In this document: positions 1 to 11,280 of the stretch, piece by piece
Layout: every line of letters starts with the position of its first letter
Numbering within the stretch: the stretch's first letter is position 1
NCBI GenBank assembly: GCA_012845835.1
Contig: JABAKD010000018.1
Coordinates: 2,920,229 to 2,984,228 of the forward strand
Direction: 5' to 3'
DNA from: Undaria pinnatifida
Taxonomy: Eukaryota; Sar; Phaeophyceae; Laminariales; Alariaceae
Length of the DNA stretch: 64,000 bases
Made by a program: the position numbers and the translations under genes
The notes under the pieces: generated by a model
What the model was told of the DNA's origin: nothing
Databases searched by the model: none
Seen by the model: only the letters and a program-made list of their open reading frames with translations

Positions 1-880
1 AGGTCATTTTTTTTGTCCGTGATTCTCATCGTGTACCGAGGCCATGGGTGATGGGAAAACTCATGCTCAGGGTCGGCTTGTTCACGTGGGTCACCTCATG
101 CGGGGGCCTTGGTTGCGCGGTGGCAGCGGATGAAAAAGAAGTCCCAGGTGTTGATCATTATGTAGAAAAATCCACTATGTTATTGTCGCGTATCCGAGTA
201 TATTATCACAATGAAGACATAGTAGTAGGATGAGTCAAGATCGGCCAGAAACCGCCCACAAATCAGGGGCAAAAACTGGACCAAAGCAAGACTGATATTA
301 AGGGCGTACCCAATCGGAATCAACCCAGAACTAAGCATACCGTAGAAGGCATGTTTCCAGCGGGGTGGCTGACATTCTGACAACACACCACCAGCCAAAA
401 GAAAACACTCATTTCCCAAGACCATATATCCTATATCGCTGGCACATACGTGAATCACGAATCTTGTGTCCGTAGATTACAAAACGACACGGGTCATCGG
501 GCAGGCTGCAGGTACTAGATATTTTTATTGGAATTTTTATCCGGTGTTGTTGCAGTTTTATTTTTTTTCACCAAATCCGTTTTTGGGAGAGGTCTTAAGC
601 TCCCAAACTGTGGAACCTAAAAAAAAAAGCGGTGCAACCTCTATCGTAGTACGCCTCCTCGGGGTCACTCGGGCGAGTGACCCCCCTGTTCCTTGGCGGT
701 CTTCAGCTTTGGGGCTGTTTTTTTTTTTGCGATACGAACTTGCGATAGAATGGCTAGCTACGCCGCGCCATTAAAAAGCGCCCAAAGTCGTTTTTATCAA
801 TAAGGTATGCACGGAGTCACTCGGGCGAGTGTGTCGAACCCGGTGGCGAAAAAGAGGGTGCCGACACATACATGTTACGA
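1..880. other. No gene recognised
   Basis: Short open frames only, none with a recognisable motif or splice-linked partner. The stretch is AT-rich with T and A runs. It contains the hairpin at 661-684 and a degenerate second version of the same palindrome near 810-830. The sequence CTATCGTAG near 650 matches the end of a repeat family seen elsewhere in the window. Confidence 0.5.
661..684. repeat. Perfect 11-bp inverted repeat (hairpin)
   Basis: GGGGTCACTCG and its exact complement are separated by two G bases. A decayed form (GTCACTCGGGCGAGTG) recurs about 150 bp downstream, so this looks like part of a repeat and not a terminator. Confidence 0.6.
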
Positions 881-884
881 AAGA

Positions 885-1135
885 GGTGTGCTTTTTTTCT
901 TCTGTGTGCAAGGTTCTTGACTTGAGGGGCTCCACACCTCACCCAAAAAATTGAAAGTGCAACTCGACAAGCAAACCCATGGCCTAGCTAGGTACATACT
1001 AAAAACTCGTTTTTTCCAAACTCGTTTTTTCCAAAATAATCATAAAAATTCCGCCGATTCTGGGTTAAGATGAGATAAGGAGCCCCGCTATGCAGAAATT
1101 ATTTTGGTCCCCAAAAGTGTTATCTCTATCGTAGC
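885..1135 (+). repeat. Dispersed repeat family R1, copy 1
   Basis: The copy shares an ordered set of blocks with 14545-14765 and, more loosely, 50974-51320: a T-run with AAGGTTCTT, then CCCATGGCCTAG, then GTTAAG...GGAGCCCCG, then AAAAGTG(C/T)TATC, and finally CTCTATCGTAGCA. The same order in separate places shows a mobile or formerly mobile family. No coding potential is visible. Confidence 0.6.
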
Positions 1136-2270
1136 ACTCCTCTGCCCCTGCCGCAACCCCGGCCATTACGAATCGCCCAAACAATGGCTGTCTTGTTGCG
1201 ATACCACCTGGTACAAATATGCGCTGGGCCATCGGAAGAGGGTCATTCCTCCTATCTATACGCACAAATTTGCCAAACCCGACCTATGGTCTCATGGCGT
1301 AGGCGACCGCGCAACTCAGGGCCAGCATCTCTGTAGCAGCCCGGCCGCCACTTGCTTGGTCACCCGAAAACGTCCGTGCATCAGCGTTACGCCAGGAAAT
1401 ATTCCGCCGGCTTATTCTTCGACGGCTGGCCGGTCGGGTGTGTGGATTTAGTACAGCTCTTAACCAAAGCTTCCAAGATGTCGACCTGCTCGGCCGCCCT
1501 TGACAATCTCACGCCGTTTTTACTCGATGTGGCTCCCATCCCCCGATTCGACTCCAAACACCACCGCCATTTCTCGGACCATTCCGCTGGCAATGTTGAC
1601 GGTATCGTTACCCCCTAACGGCGCCAGGCACGGGTCGTCGACAGCCGCGTACCCTGCAAGTAGTCGGTCGTAGTGCCAACTTCACTTGTAGCTCCACCGC
1701 CTGTGCCACACTTATCCCGACGTTGAGCCCTGCGCCGGTCACGTGTCGATCTTTAGACAAGGTCGGGTGTTCACCGGTACTGACCCGGGGTCGGCATTTT
1801 AGCAAAAGCTCGTCGGGTCGAGTCGGGTCGGGTCAGGAGATTTTCAAGTGTTGCGGGGGGTCTCACAGGCGGGGCCGGGTCAGCTTGACGGGTTCGACCC
1901 GCGAGGAGTGGTCCGATTCGTGAAACGCCCTGCCATTATTCTTCTACATGCAGTTATATAACACACAACATGCTACTAACCATGTGGATTCTATATTTAA
2001 TGTTTGTATGGACGTGTGGTACGACAGGAGTAGCACTATTTTTGCTCTTTTTTTCGCCCTGGACGACGGAATCGTTAACCCAACATCGTTCTGACGCTTA
2101 TTCTTGTTGCACTAGAGAAGCTCGTATCCCTCCCGTGCCATCGGATCGTTCACCGGGCAGCACTTTCATTTTATCTCAACTTTTTTGGTGACTGGGTACG
2201 GTATAGAGCTCTGCAACTTACGAGCCCCAGAAATAAGCAAGTACACCCCGACCGTCCCATTTTTGCGCGG
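1136..2270. other. No gene recognised; GGGTC-rich patch
   Basis: Several overlapping open frames of 60-115 codons occur on both strands between 1100 and 1920. None has a motif I can name. Around 1805-1900 there is a short run of GGGTC and GGTCAGGAG sequence resembling the GGGTC-rich TIR elements at 9.1, 14.1, 32.8 and 57.7 kb, so this is probably a remnant of that family. Confidence 0.4.
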
Positions 2271-2278
2271 CAACAGAG

Positions 2279-2658
2279 TTTTCTGAAAAATGGGAACGGA
2301 GCCTAAAATGAGAACGGACGGTTTTTTGTAGAAGGCAAACCAATTATGTACAACTCAAAAAAAAAAAATGACAGTCCTGTGGGGCTGTACAGCAGCCTTC
2401 GAATGAGCTGTCGCTCAGGCTGGAAGTCCTCGGCATCGCCTCGGTAGCCAGCATCTAGAGAAATCACCATAGAGCCAGCGTATATCGCTTTTTGCGCCCA
2501 CCCGAAGGCATGAGATGGAGCATGACCGTTCTGACGATCTCCTCTCACAGGGCTGGCCAAGGGGTTTCGCAGGATCATTTCGGTTCTCTGATACACCACA
2601 TGGTTCTGGAGATAACGCTTGGTTCTCATTTCAGGCTCCGTTCCCATTTTTCTGAAAA
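2279..2658. mobile_element. MITE-like element with about 37-bp terminal inverted repeats
   Basis: The left arm at 2279-2315 contains GAAAAATGGGAACGGAGCCT, and its complement lies at 2622-2658 with about two mismatches. The 380-bp body has a 138-codon minus-strand frame, but that frame runs through both arms and has no recognisable domain. The size and paired arms fit a non-autonomous DNA transposon or fold-back element. I could not assign a target-site duplication. Confidence 0.6.
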
Positions 2659-2659
2659 C

Positions 2660-5600
2660 GTAGCATGCGACTATGAGTAGAACAATCACTACGGGTATCG
2701 ATGGCAAATGGAATATCAATAATATGGGGGTGATACCTTAACTACGTAATTAATATATTTGGGTGTTGTGTCCCGGGGGGAAGGGGGGCGGATAGTGGGG
2801 GGTTGAATAGTAACAAATTGGTTTTTACAGTCTTGGGCTTTTTGACGACATGCCGCAAGAGACGTACCATGGATGCCGCAGGATCTCGCGGGATGTCATG
2901 TCATGATACCCCCCACGACATGCCGCGACATGCCACGGCATGTGTGTTGTGGCATTTTCCACCATGATACTTCCCGCGACATGTGAGTCGCCCGACGAGA
3001 GTTCCCATGGCATTACCACTAGTCCTCCGTTCCCCTTGCCGCCTCGGTAAGGCATGCTGCGAAGCATGCCCTAGCAGGCTTGTAGCGAGTGGGGGGGGTC
3101 TTTCTGGCGGGTGTAAGGCCGGACTCACCCTCAAGGAGTGATGTCTTCTTGCTGCAGCGTGTGGCCGCGAGGCTTAGGCGTGGCGGTAGAGTTGGGTCGT
3201 ACGTGGTGTGTTGGGCATGGTCACCTACGATTCGCGCGTCTTTTTGGGCAGGAGCGGCGGAACAGCAATGCTAAATCGGGATGCTCGTGCGCGGAGGCAG
3301 GCGCCACCACGAGCCACACTACGGCGCATTCTCGGTTTGCGTGGAGGGAACTGCGACGGCGGGAGGCTGGATTCGACGATGAAGGAGGAGGGCGACTGGC
3401 CGTCGACGGGCGGGGAAGAGACGGATTGAACTCTCCCTGAACGAGAATTTTTGTTTTTTAGATCAGCACCGCAAGCTGCGTGGAGCATTTTGTTGTTTCG
3501 GGACGGGGGAGAAGGGGAACCGATTGGAATTGAGTGTCAAGAAGAGCAAGTGCGAAGGAGCGGGCCGAGTGAGCTAAGGCGATGAGGCGGCCATGGAGAA
3601 CCACAGCAGGATGATGGCACATGGAGACCCACGGCCCGCATGCACACCAGGATCACGAGAGCAGCGATCGTCTTTTTTCCAGGGTTTTTTACGAGGCAGT
3701 AGTACAACATGTTACTTTCGTCACTGATTTTTGTAGGGTTGGTAGAGTTGTATACCCTTCATGGGGAACGACCCCCCGCAATTTTAAATTTTCAGGCACG
3801 GGCGTAGTAGATTCGTCTGTGCTCACGATTACCGTGCGGTTCGTACGATGCAGGCAGCCCAACCGCTGTAGTTTGTAGCCGCGAGCTGGTTAGTTGTGGG
3901 AACGGGGTAACTCTATGCTGTAGTTGCAGCAGTATTTTTTTTCGTTGACAGCACACACGGTCAGGTGGAGGTTCATCGTTTGTATAGGAGGGACGTACCA
4001 CAACAATGCTGCCGGTAGAATTCAGTGTCGTTGATCTCGGAATTACGCACGATGTGGTTCGTGTGCAAATAAACCGGTGTTCTACCGGCTTCACTGGTTT
4101 AGGAGAAAACCAGGGCAGTCCGTTAACGAGGTACCATGAACTAAAAGTCGTTTAATGAGACGAACTAATCAACAGTTACTTAGGGATGTCGTCCCCACCC
4201 GCTCCAACACATAGCGAAGTCCTAGCCAACTCCTTCAGAAACGCTCCTTGTGATGGGAAATCGTTTCTTGCAGGAGAGAGTAAGGAGCCAGGTTTTTCAC
4301 CGGTAACCGTTCTCTTCGCGCGTTCGTCCACTTCAACACAACAGCGCAAACAAAACCACTACTAGCCGACATGAGGGATTCAGTGCCAAATGTAGATTGT
4401 AGGGGGAGTAGATTACAATAGCCTATCTGCGCGCAGTTCAACTCGCTCTTTCATCGCTTAGCAAAACATGCGGTTGCTTAGGGCTTCGACCCCGTAGCCT
4501 GCAAAACACATGTTCAACGGTGTGCAGACGCATATCCAGCCTGATTCCCTTGTCCCACATGGAGAAGCCATTACACGGCCTTCACATTGATACAGCTGAG
4601 GCAGTTATATTCACGACCACACATACATGCCAACGCTTCTCCATTGCGCTTCTCCACTTTCACCCTCCCGGCTTTCAGTACACGGCAACAACACCCGTTC
4701 AATCCGTAACCTCCACTCCCAGCGCATATAGTACGCAAACACATCTGCTGGCCGGTCGATCAGCTATTTATCTATGTTTGTCCAACATGTGCGTTACCCG
4801 CTCTACCTCAAGTCCAGAGTAGCCCAAATCAAAATGCCAATAATACCACCAGGCGTATATATAGTGCAAATAAACATGAGCCGACCGGTCAAGGAACTGT
4901 TCGGTATGCATCGGCCAGCGCGCCTGCATCTTACACCTACTATATATGAAGGTCGCCTCCTCCGATGAGGTCGGCGCTGTCTTGTTCTTGGACGGGTGTT
5001 GGCCAAGGTCGAGATTCGCTTGTTGTTTAGTAAATGTGGCCAAGAGGTACCTTCTCAAACCTCTCTCGCGTTACGCGAGGGGAGATTTTACGAAGATCTG
5101 AGGGAGCTTGGGTCGTTATGGAAATCTGAGGGAGCTTGGGTCGCTCTCGCATAGGCCCTGGCCTCCCGGTTGCGTCCGGGGTTGATATTGCCGAGCGCCA
5201 ACCATTGCGAAGATCAATTATTGACGACAAATCTCGTTGACTCGGCGTTGGTTAACCAGTTTTTAAGGTTGGCATGTGTGATCCGAGATTGACGGTATCT
5301 GCCCTGTCCTCCACATCGCCCCCTCCTTCACGCGCCCCAAGTCCATGTTGGCTAAGAATGTACCAGGTAGGTGACGTTGAGGCGATATTTTCCAGAGGGA
5401 ATGATATAGGCAAGTGGAGTATTGACAGGGGGGCGTATCGTCTCCTCCGTTGATGACCACGTTCTGTACCGCATAACTCCCTCCGACTGTCTATTACAGC
5501 ACAATTCGCATTGAGAAAACACGGTTGACAAGTGTTAGGGTTCGCACAGTTGGTTTGCATACCGGCAGCAATAGTTCGGAGTTACACTGGTTGTCCCAAT

Positions 5601-6764
5601 TTACTCAACACTATTTGTCGCGTGGCCACATTAAGACAACTGTTCCTCGTGACGGCTGCAATTTGTTTACGACACCGGCGAATATTCTCGATATAAACTT
5701 GCTCGGACTGAGGTTGTCTTGTTGAGGTGCAACGTTCGGCTTGATGCGTTCGCCATCTTAGGCGTGCACGCCTACACATTGGTTTGTTCGGGTCAGGTTC
5801 ACGAGACCGGACCTCTTGGGGAATGACTTCTTGTTTCGACCACATAGTCTCGCCGATATTTCTGGGACCAAATCGGGTCGCTTCAAACTACGTATTCTGG
5901 TAAAACGGGGGGGATGCTCGTACCTTTTGTTTATCTGCTCTTATTGATGGATGCCTTGAAGCTGTTGCTTCCTTATTGTGTATGCTTGTGAGGCTGTTGC
6001 CTATCTGCTCTTATTGGTGGATTCCTGGAAGCTGCCCCTTCCATATTTTCGGTTTTCTGAGACAGAGGCTGCATTGCCCGATATTATCTGCAAGCAAGCG
6101 CCCAAACACGTGTTGACAGGGGTGCACTCTTACGTTGCGACTCTCGCCACCGTTGGTATCCCTACTTTTTCATTCCATAGGTTATATCCATGCGCTACCT
6201 TCGCGTTCGAGTTATGTTTTCTAGACGCGTCACAACATGTGAATCACAGCATTACATTATTAATTACGTAATATTTGATTTTCAGTTATTTATGGAGTGC
6301 TCGCATATTGTTGCCATATATATATTCAATCCCCACCAGTTTTCGTTTCCGCTTTTTGGCGCCGCCGGACGCGGTGCTTTTGGGGGACACGATGTGTGAA
6401 ACATTTCTTGTCCAGATCACGGTTTTTCATGCATGACACTGTGGCACTTCGTCGGGGGGATACTCGAGATCCGTGGGGCCGGATTTCCCCAAGCCCATTC
6501 GGTATATCACGTTTATTTAGCAGTCTGCTTCTGCCCGGTCCAGGTTTGTGACCGACCACTCTGTCAGAGATGTATTATTTTATTCTTGCTAAGCTTCATT
6601 TGGATTGCCCAGCGCGGGTACGGGGGGTTGTGTTCCCTCGAAAGGTCCGCCAGCTTCTCAAATTGAGGCGCTGGAGGTGTTTCCCGCGGATGATAGGGGT
6701 TTTTACGTGGGCGAGGTTTACAGACATGTCTCCTGTTTATATTTCATACTACGTCTTGCTCGGG
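2660..6764. other. 4.1 kb without a recognisable gene
   Basis: No open frame here has a conserved motif or a convincing splice-linked extension. Between 2840 and 3000 the word ACATGCC and its complement recur densely and form palindromes. From 3080 to 3620 the sequence is GC-rich with overlapping open frames of 60-100 codons on both strands, which could be a decayed exon. At 5070-5150 the phrase ATCTGAGGGAGCTTGGGTCG occurs twice in tandem. Confidence 0.4.
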
Positions 6765-7070
6765 TTTTTTTTTTTTTTTTTCTCATTTTTACTTTCCAGC
6801 TTCTGGACAAGCCGTGGTCACAGGTGTCGTCCCTTCTCCCCCCCGGTTCTTGCCTTCAACTTTTATCGCGCATAGGGTTCAGCAATCCCACTGCTCGTCG
6901 ATTTTTCATCGAGTGTTGCTAACTCACGCTCTCGCGCTTTCCGCAAGTCAATTTGTGCACAAGAAAAAGTCCCAACGAATTTATACGAGTATGCACTCGG
7001 CGGGGCTCGAACTCACGAAACTGACCTATACCAGGCTCGAGGATAACCTGATACGCCACCGGGGCGACCG
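6765..7070 (-). mobile_element. tRNA-derived SINE, family A, copy 1
   Basis: Read on the minus strand, the element begins with a tRNA-like head: box-A-like GGTGGCGTATCAGG, then box-B-like GAGTTCGAGCCCC about 45 bases on. A body of about 230 bp follows, ending in a poly(A) tail seen as the T-run at 6765-6781. It matches the plus-strand copy at 7845-8153 throughout. Pol III promoter boxes, length and A-tail together define a SINE. Its tRNA source is not clear. Confidence 0.8.
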
Positions 7071-7698
7071 GCATACACCATTGAAAGACCCTATAGTCTT
7101 GGAGAAGCTGAGTTGGAGAGGTGAGACACAGCCTGAGTGTGTCCCTAGTTAGGCAAACGAGTTCGTTTAGCTGGTGCGCCTTTTTCTGGCGGCAGGTGGA
7201 GACCTACCGTCGAAGGAATCAAAATGTACAGGCGCAGGCAAATCCCGCACTACTACCCGGGTCAAAGACAGAGAGAAATGAGCTGTCGATTCCTGGGTGG
7301 CTATATCACCTTCTTCGCCGAATCTTATAGGGTTCGGCCGAAGAAGGCCGGCAAGTCCACGGTGTTGATTGAACCGAAGGGGCGAGGTTAACGCCAAGTC
7401 TGCGTTTTGCAGATGGACAAAAACTGGTACGCAAACGAAAGTGTATGGAACTTGAACTTTTTTTACCCGGATCTCCATTAGGATCTACAAAAAGAAAAAC
7501 ATTGAAGAGCTGCGAACAACTTACGTGTCCTCTCCGCGGTAACAGCAGCAGCTCAGGGTTTGGTCCATCCGGACCCTGATGTAGTCTATATACTACAACT
7601 TCTTGGTCCAGATGTAACATGGAGTACGGCAATAGGTTTATGTCCTGCCGCTTGTATAATTGCACATTCAGTCAAATTTCAGCGTGCTATAGTTGATC

Positions 7699-7826
7699 CT
7701 TTTTTTTTCCATTTATTTCTGCAAATAAATAAAGCCAAATATCACAACGGTGGGAATTTAATTCAAGGACCAACGCTAGCATTAACAGAAGTATTCGAGT
7801 GTAACCACTATACCACCGGGGCGACC
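7699..7826 (-). mobile_element. tRNA-derived SINE, family B, copy 1
   Basis: On the minus strand the head reads CCCCGGTGGTATAGTGGTTA, a tRNA D-arm/box-A sequence. A degraded box B (AATTAAATTCCCACCG) follows, and a short A-rich tail lies at 7699-7708. A second copy is at 50210-50312 in the same orientation. This element is shorter than family A and has a different body. It sits head-to-head with the family A copy starting at 7845, with under 20 bp between them. Confidence 0.7.
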
Positions 7827-7844
7827 GGCTCTATATAACTCACT

Positions 7845-8153
7845 GTCCCGGTGGCGTATCAGGTTATTATCCTCGAGCCTGGTATAGATCAGTTGCTTTC
7901 GTGAGTTCGTATCCCCCCTAGTGCATACTCGTATAAATTCGCGGGACTTTTTCCTGTGCACTGGTCGACTCGCGGAAAGTGCGAGAGCGTGAGTTAACAA
8001 CACTAGATGAAAAATCGACGAGCAGTGGGTGCTGAACCCTATGCGCCAAAAAACTAAAGCCAATAACCGGGGGAGGGAAGGGACGACACCTGTGACCACG
8101 GCGTGTAAGTCCAGGAGCTGGAAAGTAGAAGTGTGCAAGAAAGAAAAAAAAAA
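7845..8153 (+). mobile_element. tRNA-derived SINE, family A, copy 2
   Basis: The order of parts is the same as in the inverted copy at 6765-7070: the CCCGGTGGCGTATCAGG head, a degraded box B near GTGAGTTCGTATCC, the shared GATGAAAAATCGACGAGCAG body segment, GGGACGACACCTGTGACCAC, and an A-rich tail at about 8144-8153. Together the copies form an inverted pair about 775 bp apart. Confidence 0.8.
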
Positions 8154-8227
8154 CTACTTGTAGAGATGATCAGTCAGCAATCAGCAGCAAGGAGCACGTC
8201 AAGTACGAAGCAAAACAAACTTATTTG

Positions 8228-8460
8228 TCAGTTACGTACCAACACGACCGCTTGCACTTGACCGGCAAACGAACACAGCAACGGAGTCAGGGACCACAGC
8301 AACAACAAAGCATGCCATCCACACCGCCTATATTTCTCCAAAGAGTCTTCTCGGGGAAAAGAAGCACCAAACGATGCGATACCGGAACGCATTCATGCCA
8401 CTGGTTTCTTCCGTGGATACCGTCTACTTACCGCCTTCGCGTGGCGCAGCTTATCAACAG
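8228..8460 (+). repeat. Dispersed repeat family R3, copy 1
   Basis: This matches 53775-54000 in the same orientation. Shared blocks are TACCAACACGAC, TTGACCGGCAAACGA, TTCTCCAA(A/C)GAGTCT and CGC(G/T)TGGCGCAGC. The 172-codon frame running through it from 8225 is not conserved in the second copy, so I do not treat it as a gene. Confidence 0.6.
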
Positions 8461-9056
8461 GAGAACCGAGTTTTCCCCTAGCTTTTTGTGTCGAAAAATT
8501 ATTCCCTGTTCTTTTGTACACCCTACCCCCATGCCATATAATAAGCCGCAGACAAATAGCGTGTTGTGTGTAACAATAATAGAGCATGTGTGTGCTCTTA
8601 ATTGTACCTATATTGCTTGCATGAGTACCAACTATCTATGTCGATTTGCCCGAACTTGTATCATACCACCCTCGAGACCCCGGGGAGGCCCCGGGGACGC
8701 AGCCACTCGCAATGCTGCTGTGTGGCTTTTTCTGGCGCAGTAATCGTAACCACTACCTACCTGTACCTCCTCGTTTTAGTCATGCGCGCGCTTGCCACGT
8801 CTATATCCATGTACGTACGTGTACCTACCGACATTCAATAAATGAATGCACCACTATGATACCTACCGCGGTACTAAGGATCTTTTTTTCACTGCAAATA
8901 TTTTATACAAATAATTCAAGGACGTCAGCCTTATTATTTGTTTTGGGACAACATATGACGCCAATTTGGATATAATGTCTTTCTCGCCAAGTTTCATTTT
9001 ATCAACCTCTCCACACATCAAGATCCGAAGAATAGCTGGAGAGTACAGTTCAGAAT

Positions 9057-10200
9057 ACAAATTTTCAGGGCTTTTCACGGGTCATGACTCGACCCGCGGG
9101 TCGGGTCAAGGGGGTTTCAAAACCTCGCGGATCGGGCCGGATCGGGTCATAACATTTAGAAATCGCACGGGTCTGGTCGGGTCTGGTCGGGTCAAGAGGT
9201 TTCAAAATCTCGCGGGTCGGGTCGGGTCGGGCCAAAAGGCGTCAAAATCTCGCGGGTCGGATCGGGTCAGGTCGGGTCAAGAAGTTTCAAAACCTCGCGG
9301 GTCGGGTCGGTTCGGGTCAAGAGGTTTTCAAAATTTCGCGGGTCGGGTCGGGTCATGACCCGCGAAATACGGGTCACTCGCGGGTCAAGCGATCATGACC
9401 CGCGAGTTGTTTTCGGGTGACCCGCGGGGCAAACCCGCGGATCTGGCCCGCAGATCCGCCTTTTTCAAGCTGAGGGCCATTGCGGTGCAGGCGCCCCGCG
9501 GATCGGACCCGCGGATACGTAAATAATACTAAACTTACCGCTTCCCGCCTCTGTCGTGCCGATGCTCCGATCATGCCATCACATCGTGTGGAACAATCAC
9601 CAGGCAGTACCCCTAGCTACTCGTACCAAGGCATACAGTGTGACGCGAATCTCGTACGGGCTGAAGCCGTAACAAGTGTAGTGATAATACGATCATACCA
9701 GTACGAAATGTGAAAAATGCAAGGGCAATCGTCGTCGCAGCAGCAGCAGCAGCAGTAGCAGCAGCAGCACTGGCAGCAGCAAGCACCAGCAGCAGACCCC
9801 GGATTATCGCGGATCGCAGCCCCTGCTGACAGATCCACCGCCCCAGTTGTGGGCTTGCTGCCGGACGCGGCTCAGCTAGGCTGCTTGCCGGGGCTGGAAA
9901 CTGCATATACAGATAGAAGGCAGATACAGTAGTAGTAGCTAGCTCGAGAGTTATTATACGAATACGAAATGTGACCAAACGTAAAACAGCAAGAGCAGTC
10001 GTCGTAGAAGCAGCAGCAGCAACAGCAGCACCAGCGCAGCAGCACAGCAGCAGCAGGACAGCAGCAGCAGCAGCAGCACTCTGGCAGCGGCAAGCACCAG
10101 CATCAGACAACGCATCCTCGCGGATCGCAGCCCCTGCTGCTGACAAATCCATCGCCCCAGTTGTGGGCTTGCTGCCGGAGGTGGCTCAGCTAGGCTGCTT
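9057..10200 (+). mobile_element. GGGTC/CTG composite TIR element, left part (interrupted)
   Basis: The element starts with CAAATTTTCAGGGCTTTTCAC, the terminal inverted repeat that returns inverted at 14338-14367. Behind it lies about 300 bp of GGGTC-rich sequence. Next come palindromic GACCCGCGGGTC-type words, then two tandem modules of about 285 bp, each with a CAG-rich tract and the phrase CCCCAGTTGTGGGCTTGCTG. An inverted, uninterrupted copy occupies 57666-59460. Comparison shows that this copy is split at 10200 by a 3.5-kb insertion and resumes at 13740. No transposase is visible, so it is non-autonomous. Confidence 0.75.
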
Positions 10201-10884
10201 TGTTAAATAGTAGGATCCATAAGGAATCCATCGGTTAAAGGTAGATGTTCATTACATAGTCAAATAAGTGTATGCAGAGTACTGGGTAAGCTGTCGAACC
10301 ATGTGTTAGAAGTTGTTTATTTTGAGTATGGAAGAGGGCACGTAAGTGGGACTGCGTTCCACCAAGTAATAACGCGTTGGTGGGTCACGTAAGATCGAAG
10401 TGTTGAGTAGGTCACGTGCGTAAGATCGAAGTGTTTACTGCGTCACGTGCGTAAGATTGACCTGGGTGTCGTATGTAGTGGATACCACCATACGAGATAA
10501 TGTGTTACAGTTATAAGGAAGAGATACGAGGGCTTGCACATCGAGTTCACTCTTCGCATCTGCATCAAAACTTGGACAGTTCATATTTAATAGTGACATA
10601 ATAAGTTTTTTTTGGCCCAACGAGAGCCCATTTAAAGTGATCTACCATCGTCTAAACCATCATCAGCCAGGCTCGAGCTCGTCTCACCACGACTCTGTGT
10701 TAGCCTCTGAAGACCGTCATCGGTCAGGCACCACTACATTTCTAACAGGTTATGAGCCTCGTTAGCGTGTAACACACAGCGCATGAACATTACCTGCAGT
10801 GGAGCACAAAACCGGTGATTTTGCTGGAATACTTCGTAAGAAACTTGGAACCAAACGTGAGCCGAGTCGAACGGCACTGGAACA

Positions 10885-11225
10885 ACGTGCACAAAGGAAA
10901 AGGAAGCCCAGCGGACAGACCGGCATGCTTCAGGCGATCTGCGCACAAGATCGAGCTACACGAGGAAAGGAAGCCCGGCGAACACACCGGCAAGCTCCAG
11001 GCGATCTGCATACAAGATCGAGCTGAACGAGAAAAGGAAGCCCGGCGGACAGACCGGCACGCTTCAGGCGATCTGCGCGCTGAAAGATACAAAAGATGAA
11101 ACCCTGCGGATAGACCGGCACACTTGAGCGGTCCAGGCACAGAATCGAGCCGAAAGAAACAAAAAAGGAAGCCCGGCGAGCAGGTCGGCACACTTCAGGC
11201 GGTCCACGGACAGGATCGAGTTGAG
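10885..11225 (+). repeat. Five tandem units of about 66 bp upstream of Copia gag
   Basis: Each unit contains AAGGAAGCCCGGCG, a (G)ACCGGCA(C/A)(G/A)CTTC block and GATCGAGC, and the units diverge by a few bases. They run directly up to the gag start and so lie in the leader of the retroelement. On the minus strand they create spurious Cys-rich frames. Confidence 0.7.
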
Positions 11226-11280
11226 TGCGAGAATAAACCCGACGGCACAGGTCAGCACAAGTAACGCATTCAGAGCAGTC

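Noticed and set aside
2303..2719. Membrane protein of 138 residues
   Set aside because: The frame spans both inverted arms of a MITE-like element and shows no conserved motif.
8225..8743. 172-codon plus-strand frame
   Set aside because: It overlaps dispersed repeat R3, is not conserved in the second copy at 53775-54000, and has no recognisable domain.
9613..10152. Ala/Leu/Cys-rich frames
   Set aside because: These result from CAG/CTG triplets in a mobile element, and both strands are open.
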